The position numbers were made by a program, and so were the translations under genes. The notes beneath the pieces were generated by a model. It did not search any database. It was not told the DNA's origin and saw nothing but the letters and a program-made list of their open reading frames with translations. 64,000 nucleotides of DNA from Timema cristinae (Eukaryota; Arthropoda; Insecta; Phasmatodea; Timematidae), in NCBI GenBank assembly GCA_039000515.1, contig JBCFYV010009882.1, positions 64,026,817 through 64,090,816 of the forward strand. The letters run 5' to 3'. Shown here piece by piece: positions 8,976-20,529 of this stretch. Position 1 is the stretch's first letter; each line of letters opens with the position of its first letter.

Positions 8976-10482
8976 GGCCACTACCTGACTGGTTGGTTCT
9001 GTTGCGGAAAGTAGTCAGTACGACACGTTCTGAAGCGAAACTGCTGCAGACAAAGCTCTCTCACGGAACAGTAACCTGGTATTAGTGTGTTTTTTATTGG
9101 TGCAGTAATATTCCCAGCAATTGAAGGAAATTGTCGCGCTGTAATGAGTAAGATATTATTTTAAATCTTATTTGCGCTTAAGGATGGAAAATAAACACTA
9201 TTGAAGACATGCATCTATTTAGAAAAATATCAACTGTGGATTTTTTGTAACAGCAAGAGAATTAACACACGATAATGAAAAATTTCAGTCCTTTTACCTA
9301 CAAAAAGCACGTTCATTTCTCTCGAATTGTCTTTTGCCATCTCTACATAATTCAAAAAAATTAAATAGCGGGTAGTGTTTGACTTGACTATCAATGCTAT
9401 CAATTGTAAATACACTATTTAATTGAATAATAAGAAGTACTGTAATTATTGATACACAATATTCACAGTTGTGAGTTTTACAAACACACAGACTTTCATA
9501 TGTTATTCTTAGTTCTACAACTTAAAATTTTGATTAGAGCATTTGTTACATTATTTTGAATAAACTAATTACATTTAAAAATTCAAAATAACTGTTTAAA
9601 AAAAGCACATACCTACTATTAGAGATGATCCCGATAGCATAATTCGATAATCATAATGTTTTAAAAGTACGGTAGAAATATTTGATAGTTATAGTGAGCA
9701 TGAGACTGAACAGACTTTAATTTCATTAAAATTATAATTTTTTTCAATTTTTGTTCATTACTCTCGCAAGCAATTGTAATTAAATAAGTGTGTGGATATT
9801 TTCTAGGGAATGTGTTTTGGACCTCCCGTTCCAGCTAAGCCCACCAAATTTTTTCAAACTTTTGCAATATATGACCTTAGTTAATATAAATAAAATAATC
9901 AAAGCAACATAATATGTTCAAGTTCAATTATTAGTTAACTTGACCTCAATTGACATTTACAATATTGAAGAAGAGCTAACTAAATATAGTATTGAAGTTT
10001 CTCTTTTTTTTTATTTAATGTAGCTAATGCCCAATTTCCCTGTTTCATCGTCAATTTCCCTGAATTTTCCATATTTTCAAATTACCTTAATGTTCCAGTT
10101 TTTCCCTGTTTCCCTGTCTATGGTCACCCTGACTACAAAATGTCAAAAAACAGTTTTCAAGAATTGGTCTAAGTTATTATTAGTCCAGATATTACAAAGC
10201 AAAATACAAAAATGAGGGGAATGCGTAAGTTATAAGGAGAGACTTTGTATTGCAAAATTTTCCCAAAACACACAAGTAGGCCAACACTCAGCAATTAATG
10301 CAAAGATGCGACTGGAATCACGCTACAAAGTGACACGCTGAAATAATTCATCCCTGCACCGGCGTGTATTGTCTCGTGTGTTACTGCCCATTAAATGCTA
10401 GTTTGTGACATACACTTTGCATACAGAGTGAATACCGACCTTATACCGTACTGAAACCGAACCAAACAGTCAGGTAGGAGCC
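8976..10482. mobile_element. Non-autonomous PIF/Harbinger-like element
   Basis: The left end GGCCACTACCTGACTGGTTG and the reverse complement of the right end, GGCTCCTACCTGACTGTTTG, match with about 22 of 26 identical, and both ends are bordered by TAA (8973-8975 and 10483-10485), the 3-bp TWA duplication typical of PIF/Harbinger. The 1.5-kb interior has no transposase motif; the largest frames (61-62 codons) look incidental. Poly-pyrimidine TTTCCCTGTTT words cluster at 10030-10120. Confidence 0.6.
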
Positions 10483-10555
10483 TAAGAACACAAATTCGTG
10501 TCTATATATTTATTAAAAAATTTGGCAATATGTTTTTATATCACAATGACATCAA

Positions 10556-10890
10556 TTTGCCTCGTGGTGTAGTGATCAGTGTACCTAGCTAAGAACATAG
10601 AGGTCCCTGGTTTGATTCCCGGCTCGTACCGGTATCTTGAGTAGTTTTACCTTAAGAGGAATGATCCCAACGATCACCAAGGTTTGGTTAATTAGGTTTA
10701 AATTAGGTTAAGACTCACACCATCTCCACATCTGCACATCATCATATCATTTAATTATATGTACGACGTGTAAACAACCTCCAATGGTGTACTCAGGGCA
10801 AGGATCTGTGCAACCAGAGCGACCAATAGTCTACACATCAGGCGTCCGAACCTAAATGCCATGTCCCTTGCAATATATGCTATACGATTA
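10556..10890 (+). mobile_element. tRNA-derived SINE, family D
   Basis: The head GCCTCGTGGTGTAGTGATCA is tRNA-like (A box) and is followed at normal spacing by the B box TGGTTTGATTCCCGGC. The body (GGTTAATTAGGTTTAAATTAG, ACACCATCTCCACATCTGC, GTGTACTCAGGGCAAGGATC) resembles none of the other families here, and the common A/B tail is missing. Confidence 0.65.
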
Positions 10891-11815
10891 AAGAAAACTA
10901 TGATATTACATGAACATAAATTATCTTGCCTATCTAATTATATGTTTGATAACGGAATAAAAAATAATAACAAATAATATAGTAACACTATTGCATTTTA
11001 AATAGTTAGAGTGTGCCAAATTGGAACATATGGCCCGACAAAGAATGGTTTATTTGAATAGGAGATAATTTTTTTGTGAAAAATATATTGTTGAATATAG
11101 ATATTTTATTGTAAAATGTGAAGCAGTAAATCAAGGACTGGGGTTAGAACAGAAGGCCTAACACACAATCTAGCGATATTGCTAAAGGTTTGTTGAACAA
11201 AATTATTAATAGCTTCATCCTTTTTATCAGTGCATAGAAATGTTTCGGAACTAGAGCTACAAAACAAGCAGTATTTTAAGATAAAATTATTTTTTACTTG
11301 GATTTTAATTTTTATTTCAGTAATAGATGAACAACACCACTAAATGTAGCTAAATACACGTAAGTTTATGTTATAAATTTACAACAATTGAAGTCACAAT
11401 AATTAGTATCATGACATTTAAATTATATTTCTATTTATAAATCTTGGTTAAAGGGTGCCTTTGAGTACAAAAACATAAGTGCAAGATTGTTTTATTTGGA
11501 TTTTAAAATTACACACATAAGTGAATAAGGCCTTTTAAATATCACAGAACTAAGTAAAATTATAAAAATATATTCATAACTTAGACAAATATTTAGCTAA
11601 AGATAATCAAGTAATAACTCATCTCTGTAAGCTTAGGTGATATTACAGGTTGGCCACTCTAACTATAAAATAACATTTCAGCATCATGTCATCATTTTAG
11701 TATTTGAACAAGTATGACTTATGGATATTTCTATTCAATGCTTGTAGATTAATGGATTCTTATTCAATTCATAAAATCTACAACATAAATAATGTTTTAA
11801 AACACTTTATTGAGC
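10891..11815. other. AT-rich DNA, nothing recognised
   Basis: No reading frame, repeat end or RNA gene is visible in about 0.9 kb. Confidence 0.3.
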
Positions 11816-11819
11816 TGGG

Positions 11820-12010
11820 CCTTATATATACTATTTATATGATATGAATTACATATATCATTTATAAAATAATAATTACATATATAATTTATATAATATA
11901 AATTACATATATCATATATAATATATATTATACATTGTATTATTTATTATTCATAATATATATTATATAAGCCTTATTTATAAAATGTATATATATATAT
12001 CTATTTATAT
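11820..12010. repeat. AT-only low-complexity repeat
   Basis: The word AATTACATATATxAT recurs at roughly 28-bp spacing, followed by (TA)n runs. It is simple-sequence DNA next to the LINE remnant. Confidence 0.7.
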
Positions 12011-12049
12011 ATTTTTTGGATTAGAAATTCGAAAGTTCATTACCATTCT

Positions 12050-12440
12050 TAAATGTAACCCACCTATCCCTAGCTTGAGCCAATTCTATCCAGTCCATCT
12101 AATTAATCCTATTTATTTCAGGTCCATTCTCATGTAAGGTACCCGCCCATCTGAGTCTAAGTCTTCCTAATAGGCCATTCCCATTGAATTTTACAGTTAA
12201 CACCCTGAACACAGTTCTAGATTTTCAGATTCACGCTTAATGTCCTACCCACCATAATCTACGAGACTTGATTATCTTAACAATGCCTTGTAATAACTAC
12301 AGTATGTAACTCATCATTGTGTAACCTGATGTACTCCCCAGTATTATCATCCCTTTTTGAACCAAATATCTTCTTAAACACCTTGTTTTTGAACACCATA
12401 AATTTTGTTTCGTCATGTTAGTTAAGAAATAACGTTTCAC
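12050..12440 (-). pseudogene. C-terminal tail of a non-LTR retrotransposon ORF2
   Basis: Minus-strand frames give VFKNKVFKKIFGSKRDDNTG then EYIRLHNDELHTVVITRH, SRRLWWVGH, RVLTVKFNGNGLLGRLRLRW and DWIELAQARDRWVTF. These blocks, in this order, are the C-terminal tail following the reverse transcriptase in a LINE class very common in arthropods (usual form: VFENKVLRKIFGPKRDE-TGEWRKLHNEELH, RRLRWAGHVARM, LGRPRRRWEDN, AQDRDRWR). Several frameshifts separate them. The reverse transcriptase itself is not visible upstream, so the insertion is truncated or eroded. Confidence 0.75.
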
Positions 12441-13417
12441 ACCTTTAGAGATTAGCAATATATACAACTTATATTATATTTATAAATTATATACAATATA
12501 TTATGTCGAAATTGGTTAAGAATGAAGTAGGTAGTATACAGAAGAAAAGTATCCGCATATTGTGGGGGTGAAAAGGTATACCATTTATTTCAAGACACTC
12601 ACTCAAAATAAAACCCTGACCTCACCATCACTGAAAAACCAGAAGGGATGAGTTTGAAGTTTATTCTGCGCTACCCCCAATGCCAGTAATATTTATATAA
12701 AATTTCACGAATAAAAAATTTCAATATTTTTGTTTCGTGAATTTAAACTAACGGATAGTGTTTTATGATTTCAAACCTTATACCCAATATCTCATTGATG
12801 GATTTAATGTACATAGTCTATAAAGGCCCTTTTAAGGCAAATATTCTTGTGGAAGAGTTTGCGAGTTAGGAAATAAGAGTCAGCAGTGTACAAGTAGCAG
12901 CGCTTGCCTCTAGTGCCGCTTCATTCCACTGAAGCGCTGCCAGTCTGTTTGCATAGCATGCGAAGTGGCAAGGAACCTTCTTACTAATTATTCCACCTCA
13001 TTGAAACCTCAACTCTGGCAAAGAAGAAGTGAACTTGAGTCATCCAGTCGTACTTCGTAGTCCTCGACCACCCTACTTCTATGTATAGAAGAGTGTTTCA
13101 GGTGGATCATTCTGGTAAGAATAAGATATGTGTGTTGTGGGGGTGGAAGCTCAAGATAGAAACGTCACAACATACAATACATAATAATGTAATTAAATTC
13201 TAGAATTATTTCAATGTTGTGAATTTTTAACTAATAATATATCATGTTAGTAAGTCAAGAGTTAATGGTAAAAAGGATTATTACTCATGTGATTATTATA
13301 ATAAATCCTGCAAATATTTGTATTCGGTGCGCACATTAAAATAAATTAATAGATTATTTAGAACTCTCAGTGTAAATAGTAATTAATTTTCAGTTCTTTA
13401 ATTTCAATTAGCTGTAA

Positions 13418-13597
13418 TATCTTGTGAATGTGGGGAATGCCAGGCCTCCACCGTGGTTCGGATTCCACGTAATACTGTAGGTCCTTCATTTAATCTCACA
13501 ATCACCCTACCATTACACATTAGCGTAAGTGCGTATAACCCGAACGGGTAGTAAGACGCGGTGCTAATAATAATAATAATAATAATAATATAATAAT
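13418..13597 (+). mobile_element. SINE family B, headless (5'-truncated) copy with target duplication
   Basis: It starts inside the family B body (CTTGTGAATGTGGGGAATGC) and runs through CCACCGTGGTTCGGATTCC, GTAAGTGCGTATAACCCGAA and GACGCGGTGC to a (TAA)n tail. The tRNA-like head is absent. A 12-bp direct repeat AATTAGCTGTAA flanks it at 13406-13417 and 13598-13609, so the truncation happened at insertion rather than by later deletion. Confidence 0.85.
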
Positions 13598-13609
13598 AAT
13601 TAGCTGTAA

Positions 13610-14890
13610 AATGACACCTGGACACCTAAATACGGGTGTAATTAACAACTAATTTAAATTAATTGTATTTTATTCTCTTCCATACAGACATTCCCTTGGA
13701 TACAATTATTTACACTTTATGTAGTGATATTTATTTACGTGCCTTGTTTGTATGTGCGAGTATCTCACTGGCAGAGCATAAATAGTCTTGGACTTCACCT
13801 GAAGTAAACTCTGAATAAAAATTAATCCAATTGCTTTTGATTAGTGTGATTAGTAAATTTAGAATCAATTGGGTTTCAAATCCAAATCGCTCAGAGGTTT
13901 TGCCATATTTAAAAAAGAAACATTCTAACAACCTTAACATGATCAAAATATATAATCACTATAAGTTTTAAGTGCTAAACAATGATTTCCTAAACAACGT
14001 TTATGGTTAATCAAGGCCTAATTAATTACTAACACTTCTCATATTGATGGATAAATACTTCCTTTTCGTATATTCCAGCCCGATTTATAAGAAGTTACAT
14101 CATCTGAAAGTGCCCGTTGTTGTATGGGTAGAAAAAAGCTCACTAGCATATTAAATAACACATACTAATATTGAACAATAACAGATACCATTTTAATATA
14201 AAAAACTGGTACTAACGCGATTTATGTCAGCTTCTATATTTTTTGTTAGAAAGCTCTAGTTAAGAAAATAATAATTATTTTTTTACTTTTTATGTATCCA
14301 TAAGCCTTAAAAGTTACGCACAGTTTTTGAAATTCTGAACACTTCCCTTTTTTTTAGGAAATTCATAAAAATAACATTTTTTTAGGAAATTCATAAAAAT
14401 AACCTTTTTTACTGTGGACCAAATCACTCTTTTACTCCGTATTAAAAACATATTTCAGCTTTACATTGTTATCAAGAAAGTTATGATTTAATAAACAACT
14501 TGTTGGAAAATCACGGGCCAAATTAATAAAAAAAGTTTTAAAATATTTGGTAAACCTTATTATAATGGATATAAAGATGATAAATTTCAACAAAAAATGG
14601 TTGAATAATGAGTGCTCTTGCAAATTATCTACGTCTCAACAGCCTCTATGACTCTTGATCAGGTAATATTCTTCCTCAGCTTTCAATTCATTCCTGGAAC
14701 AAAGTACTTAGTTTCAGATTAAGTCTATCCAAAAGCTATTTTTGAGGCCTGGTATTTGAAAAGGAGTTCACAAACAGAAGACGCCAGTTCTAAAATCAAT
14801 ATATTAAATTTAAATTTAATATATAATTATATTAATTTAATAATAATTATATTAATTTAATAATAATTAGCTAAGCACATACCTTTTATT
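13610..14890. other. AT-rich DNA, nothing recognised
   Basis: A direct duplication TTTTTTTAGGAAATTCATAAAAATAAC lies near 14350-14403 in two adjacent copies. Short frames (63-71 codons) show no known motif. Confidence 0.35.
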
Positions 14891-14899
14891 GTATTTATT

Positions 14900-14942
14900 A
14901 GCGTTTAACCCGAATGGATATTAATATGCGTCACTGAAAAAG
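14900..14942 (+). mobile_element. Minimal SINE tail insertion (43 bp) with target duplication
   Basis: AGCGTTTAACCCGAATGGAT followed by ATTAATATGCGTCACTG is the terminal part of the common SINE tail. It is flanked by the exact 13-bp direct repeat TATTGTATTTATT at 14887-14899 and 14943-14955. This looks like reverse transcription aborted after only the tail was copied. Confidence 0.65.
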
Positions 14943-14959
14943 TATTGTATTTATTGCCA

Positions 14960-16500
14960 CATTGTTGACCCCCAGGACAGTTTGTGCAAAGTAGCGTGCA
15001 TGGAACCTTCGCCTTTAAACAGGAGAATCATTTGCGGCATCCAGAACAACTACATTTAACCGATTATTTACAATCTGTCCAAATATAGGTAACCGAAGAT
15101 AATACAAGCGTTCACTACCCTACAACCATGGCCCATCCTCATCATTCTGGCCCTCAAATTCTGCCCATCACTGAGCAGGCACGACCTCACTCTTGTCCTG
15201 TTTGATATGCTTTAATTCATTTTTAGTTGAGGTGCAAACTTTGAAGAGTAAGACTGTTTGAAATAAAGTGAAGCTTTCTAACATGAGTGACTGAGAAGTC
15301 TTCTCCACCTTTGTAGGAAGTAAATACAGTGAATTTCTACAGAACTTGAAAAGTCTCGTCAGAAATCGACTTTTGTGATAGGGAGATAGCTTAGAAGGCA
15401 ACCTCAGAGACTGATTTCCATAATTTGCAAGCAGTGTGTTTCCCTTTCATAGCAAATGATCAAGTTACATCATTATGATCCAGTGAATGCAGGGACTCCT
15501 TTCAAGGTAACAGCTTTAGCTTCACCTTGGTTTTCAAACAAAGCAATGATGGTCATGTATAAATGAGCCATTCCGACTCCTAATAGAATCCACATCTCTT
15601 TAAGACCAGCATGTTTTATAATGTGGAAAAAGATAAAAACAACTACATAAGTATATGGTTTGCAAAAAATGATTTTTTATATTTATTTTCAAAATTAAAT
15701 TTATCATGGAGGAAAAATCCTACTATCTGCTTCTTCCTGTTGCCTGCATTAGACTCTATCAATCTAAATTTCTCCCAATTGAGATCAACAAAAGATTACA
15801 TCAATCCTGGTAGTGATGTGATCCCAATCAAACTTCAAAGTACACGCTTCCCAAATAACTTGAAGAGCTCTGTCTTATTCCGATCGTAGCAGAGAAGTCA
15901 TTACAATTTGGTGGAAGCATATTTCTTGGTGCTACTTGGCGACGAAGACCAACGCCTCTCTTCTCTCTCACAAATTACTTCAGGCAAGTTTTTGAGTAGA
16001 TAACTCCATAAATGTGTATTCTTTTTGTATGGGACCTCTCAGCATTATTAAAAATTACGTTTTTGAATTACGTATCACAGTGCTCTCCAAATGACCATGA
16101 TGTTTTTGGTGAAGGAGCATGTGGTAATGCTGCTTCTTCGTAAATTATTATTGTATCTTGAAATTCTTTAAACAGTGACGAATCTGATGACTCTGAAGTG
16201 GTGCTGCCCTAGTTGTAGTAAATACTATCGTATGCAATAATCACAAAAATACCAAGCTGAAAATTTGAGGGGCATAGGACATTTATTTCTTGAGCTGTTT
16301 GGATCCTTAAGTGAGCAAGACTTGCTGTTATCTCTATAACAAATTTTTTGATATGGAGAGGCCTCTTTCCTGCATGCTTTTAATTATTGTACACAAATAT
16401 AGACAGGTCCATGTATATTGAAACTAGTGGCCGATTACTGTTCTTATTGTAATAATGTGGCTTTTTAGAATGTTTTAACATTCTCACTCACCATATATTT
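14960..16500. other. Possible decayed coding DNA, unidentified
   Basis: On the minus strand near 15610-15470 an open stretch reads EMWILLGVGMAHLYMTIIAL then FENQGEAKAVTLKGVPAF before a stop; it looks coding but I cannot place it. Other frames nearby (15168-15401 minus, 15611-15889 plus) are unrecognised and may be shadows. Confidence 0.25.
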
Positions 16501-16510
16501 CTCTTGAAAA

Positions 16511-16513
<3 letters not shown>

Positions 16514-16547
<34 letters not shown>

Positions 16548-16910
16548 TTTTTCTCACACACTCTATATTTTCAATTTATTTTATCTTTCACTCTCCCACT
16601 CTATCCCTATCCCACACTCACTCTCTCTATCACTCACTCACACTTACTTGTTGACACTCACTCATACTCACTTGTTGACACTCACTCACACACACTTGTT
16701 GACACTCACTCACACTCATTCGTTACGAATCGATCACTCACAATCTTTCTCACTCACTCTCTCACGCTCAATCTCTTACACTCACTCTATGAAACTGACT
16801 TGCTAGCACTATAAATCTCAATCTCTCTCTCTCACTCACACACTCATACAGTTCACACTCACTATCATATTTCTCAATTCCCTACTCTCCTTTCTCTCTC
16901 TCTTTGTATA
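16514..16910. repeat. (TC)n / (CACT)n microsatellite tract
   Basis: CTCTCTCT, CACACACA and CACTCACACTCACTTGTTGA units alternate for about 400 bp. CACT-CA-CTTGTTGACA recurs at least three times as a small minisatellite within it. The open frame across it is only repeat translation. Confidence 0.9.
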
Positions 16911-18549
16911 TAGGCATTATATTTCTATCATTCGCGCAATGGCTTAGTACGCTGCTATGATCCGAAGAGGTGGTTTCTGGCAACGGCACCCCTTACCCCG
17001 CCTTGCTTTCACTAGGGATGGATACAATCGAGTAGTTCTAAGAATCTAGTAATTATTCAATTATCCATAAAAACAATCGGGTAATCGAGTAAAATTACTC
17101 AAGTAATTTTGAGCAAAGCATACACTCGAATAGTCCCGTGGCAATCGGTGGGACCTCATAGCCTGGGAGTCTACAGGCTTGCAATGGAATTCGATACTAA
17201 TAATAATACAATACTATAATTTCTGCCTTAAGGCCGTCAGCACTGACAGTGACCTCTATCTCTTTGTCCTTATCATCAGGTATAACATTGTTAGTAAAAA
17301 AGTAAGTGTTTTAAGAAGTTACTCAATAAAAATGTCGATAAATAAAAATTGCTATGTGCCTTTTTTTAAATAAAATAAACCCCTTTTTAAATTCATGGTA
17401 AGTAAATTAATACTAACTGTAAATCTTTTATAGTGAATGCTTTTAATTATGTTAAGTATATTTGATCAAATATTTAGTTTTTATAAAAATTAGTGTCTAA
17501 ATTCAAATCAATCACGTAGTCTTGCATGGGATTAATCTTGACCCACTGCACTAGAGGAAAGGAGGAAGTCAAATAGTGATTGTATATTCTTTCACAAAAA
17601 AGTGTTAGAGCAGTTTCTATTATTTACTATTCTCATTGCTTTCTCCTTTGATTCAATCAGTGATACATTATTGTGTTTTAACGTACCTTCAAAAGTTTTA
17701 GATCTATTTATTTGTAATAGTTGACTTTTTTATATAAAATATAGTAATAAAATAGTAGGACCCTAATAAGTGCTGTGTTTTGTTTCTTGCCATCAATTAA
17801 GTCATGCTTTGCGTTTGTGGGGATAAAATCACCGAAGCTTAGTAAAAAGAACAGAATAACTTTGAACGAGTACTTTTAAAAAGAATCCGTAATGTGACTC
17901 ACTTAGAAAGTTTTCTTTTAGAATGTGTGCTCCAAATCTGTGAGTATTTTGTATTGAAAATGTATGTGACATAGTTAAACCATCAAGGGTCATTTTCCTG
18001 TAGAAACAAAAACTTTTATTAAAAAACGTGCTCTAAGGGATCATAGGTCTTTAAATGGAAATGGCACTGTAAAATAAAAGAGAACATAAAAGGATAAAAC
18101 GGACCGACTGGACCAAGTAAAGTTACTTGAGTAATTCTTGAAGAATAGAGTACAACTGCTTATATAGCACATTCAAGTTAAGGCTGGTACACACAGAATG
18201 CTAGGCTAAGCTATTCTAAGCTAATTGCTAACTCTGCTAACTATTTATAAAATAGTGGACTATATATTTAAAAAATTTGGTTCACACAGGAAGCTAAGCT
18301 AAGCTATGCCTTGCCACGCCACACTATGTTTTTTTCTGATTTCTGGCTGGGCAATTTTTTCATCTCCCATCATGAGCCATCTTACACTGCGTATGCGCAT
18401 AACGCAGTTTGGGATCTGTGTTGAACAGACGCAGTGCTGGTTTGGTGAAAAAACCCAAATAAAATGTTGAAGTTTGGTTTTCAGTTTGTTTCACGTGTAT
18501 TTAAGTATTATTATAATTAGTTTTTATATTTAATATATTAAAAAGTAAG

Positions 18550-18725
18550 GGTTAATTGAACAAGTCAAACCTCCACCTCCTAAATTTCCCTCATCTTCTA
18601 AAACAGCTGCTAACAGCAGCATCTTTTCTGCCTCAGTACTCTCATCTGCGTTCGAACAAGACATTTCGGAGAACGCCATCATAGCTAAATTTCACTGGAA
18701 CAGACCAGAAAGAAACAACACTTAA
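18550..18725 (+). pseudogene. Short conserved frame in Harbinger-like left arm
   Basis: The plus strand reads LIEQVKPPPPKF, then KTAANSSIFSASVLSS, EQDISENAIIAKFHW, NRPERNN and a stop. The same peptide is encoded by the inverted arm at 19426-19623. The left copy lacks the ATG. I do not recognise the family; it may be the N-terminal exon of the parent transposon's protein. Confidence 0.4.
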
Positions 18726-18835
18726 TACGGAAGGGAAACGAGGGACCATTGCTTAGCTTAGCTTTGCTTAGCAATTAGAGTGAAGCCAAACTGACAAAGT
18801 CTTACCACAGCACAGCATTGCATATTGTGCCGAGT

Positions 18836-19330
18836 TCCTCGTCCCTCATCTATGGGACCGCGCGCAGCGCGGTTTTCCTGTTCCTCCTTCCCCTTCTCGC
18901 CGTGCGCGGTTGGCTGCGCACGGCCTCATTTCGCCTAGCGCATTAGGTTGCATGGCTCGTCCTCTCACTCTGGTTTTGGACTCATGTCCATGCACGTCGG
19001 CCATTCACGAGCCTTTGGCTCTCGGCTCTAGGCTTGTTGAAAGCAATTCGGAGTCATTGCGATGTTATCACGCTCGGGAATGGAGATGGAGTTTCTTTTT
19101 ATATACAGTTGTTTAACTGAACCAACCAAAGGGTAGAATTAGAGTCCTGAATAAAGACTTGTTTGACAACATCCTGAGTGACTTCTTCGTACAACCCCTT
19201 CATAACGACTTATCGTGCCACGCCCTAAGTCTGGTTCACGAACCCCTACTATCGGCACCGGTGAAAACAGGGGCTGACACATGGTCTCCCACAGCGACGC
19301 AAGGGTCCACGAGAGGAGTGGGTACAATAG
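18836..19330. other. GC-richer loop between inverted arms; possible solo LTR
   Basis: About 490 bp of clearly higher GC separates the two arms. It contains TTTTTATATACAG (TATA-like, 19096), AATAAAGACTTG (polyadenylation-like, 19151) and ends TTGTGCC / GGTACAA that are imperfect inverted repeats, the arrangement of a solo LTR. No target duplication could be confirmed, and 62-79-codon frames here are unrecognised. Confidence 0.35.
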
Positions 19331-19425
19331 ATAAGCTAAGAAATGCTGTTCTGTGCTGTGCTAAGACTTTGTCACTTTGGTTTCACACTCATTGCTAAGC
19401 TAAGCTAAGCCAATCATTGGCTCTT

Positions 19426-19623
19426 CTACTCACTCCCGAATCCAGTGTTGTTTATATATGGTCTGCTCCAATGAAGTTTAATTACGATGCCGTTCTCCAA
19501 AATATCTTGTTTGAGTTCAGTTGATAATACTGAAAATGAAAATATGCTATTGTTAGCAGTTGTTTTGGAAGATGGAGAAAATGTAGGTTGTGGAGGTTTG
19601 ACTTGTTCAATTAACGCTTCCAT
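19426..19623 (-). pseudogene. Short conserved frame in Harbinger-like right arm
   Basis: This 65-codon frame begins MEALIEQVKPPQPTFSPSSK and contains LKQDILENGIVIKLHWSRPY. It is the inverted counterpart of 18550-18725, with mostly conservative changes between the two copies, which suggests coding constraint before duplication. Function unknown. Confidence 0.45.
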
Positions 19624-20529
19624 TTTAATATGAAAACATTTATTAAATAAAAAGCCTAAATAGAATATTACTTAAATACAAGTAAAACAAACTGGAAACA
19701 AAACTTCAACACTTCTTTAGTTATTTTCACCAAACCAGCACTGCGTCTGTTCAACACGGAGCTCAAGTTGTGTTATGCACATGTGCAACGTAAGATGGGT
19801 CAAGATGGGAGATGGAAAAATTGCCGGCCAGCAATCAGAAAAACCATAGTGCGGCGTAGCAAGGCATAGCTTAGCTTTCTGAGTAAACCAGCACATTTAA
19901 ATATATGGTCCACTGTTATTTAACGAACACCTTCATACATCACGCTATGCTGTGCTATGCTAGGCCATTCTGAGCTACTCTATGCGAGAGAAATCGTGGA
20001 GCGGGCGATTTTTACATTTCACTCGTGCTACGTTTAGTGCTGCGCATGCGCACAACGGACAGACCCACAAAAGGCCATTTCTTGAAGGCTTCAAATACTC
20101 TGCTAAACCTTCAAAAGTATAGCGTTGTACAGCTCACTGTGTAAAACACACGAGAAAAATTCGCATAGCATAGCATTGCTTTATGTGTGAATCCAGCATT
20201 AGCGTTCTTTTTGTACCGGCCTTAAAATTGCCAGGCCAGTAAACGGAAAAAACATAGCGTGGAAAAGATAAGCATAGCTTAGCTTTCTGTGTGAACCAAA
20301 ACTTTTAAATATATCGTCCGCTATTTTTCTAAGGCGTTAGCAGAGCAAAATCTTAGCTTAGCTTAGCTTAGCCTAGCGTTCTGTGTGTACCGGCCTTTAC
20401 TCGATTATTTTTACTCGATTGTGCCCATTACTAGTCCACACTGTGCCTGCAAGATGACGTCCACGATGACATGGTTCACGAGGCAGGCAACAAAAATTGA
20501 ACAGATAAAAACTGGATCTCAACATACAC

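Larger units (their letters stand above)
18181..20396. mobile_element. PIF/Harbinger-like element with long inverted arms and AAGCT repeats
   Basis: Ends AGGCTGGTACACACAGAATG (left) and AGGCCGGTACACACAGAACG (right, reverse complement) match at 18 of 20 and continue into CTAGGCTAAGC. TTA borders both sides (18178-18180, 20397-20399). Inside, a left arm (about 18181-18830) and an inverted right arm (about 19340-19990) carry the same sequence, including a short reading frame (19426-19623 minus; 18550-18725 plus). Runs of AAGCT or AGCTT pack both arms, and a further end-like GTACCGGCCT at 20215 hints at a composite. No DDE transposase is visible. Confidence 0.65.
17011..20435. mobile_element. Element with hAT-like ends, interrupted
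   Basis: Left end ACTAGGGATGGATACAATCG and reverse-complemented right end ACTAGTAATGGGCACAATCG share about 20 of 24 bases through AGTA. TCGAGTAA-like words repeat inside both ends. The form resembles hAT termini but no clear 8-bp duplication is present. Between 17050 and 18177 there is no transposase motif. The element at 18181-20396 sits inside it. Confidence 0.4.

Noticed and set aside
10027..10215. 62-codon frame with repeated TTTCCCTG words
   Set aside because: Low-complexity pyrimidine repeats within a non-coding transposon; no protein motif.
16504..16806. 100-codon frame rich in S, L, H and T
   Set aside because: Translation of the TC/CACT microsatellite.
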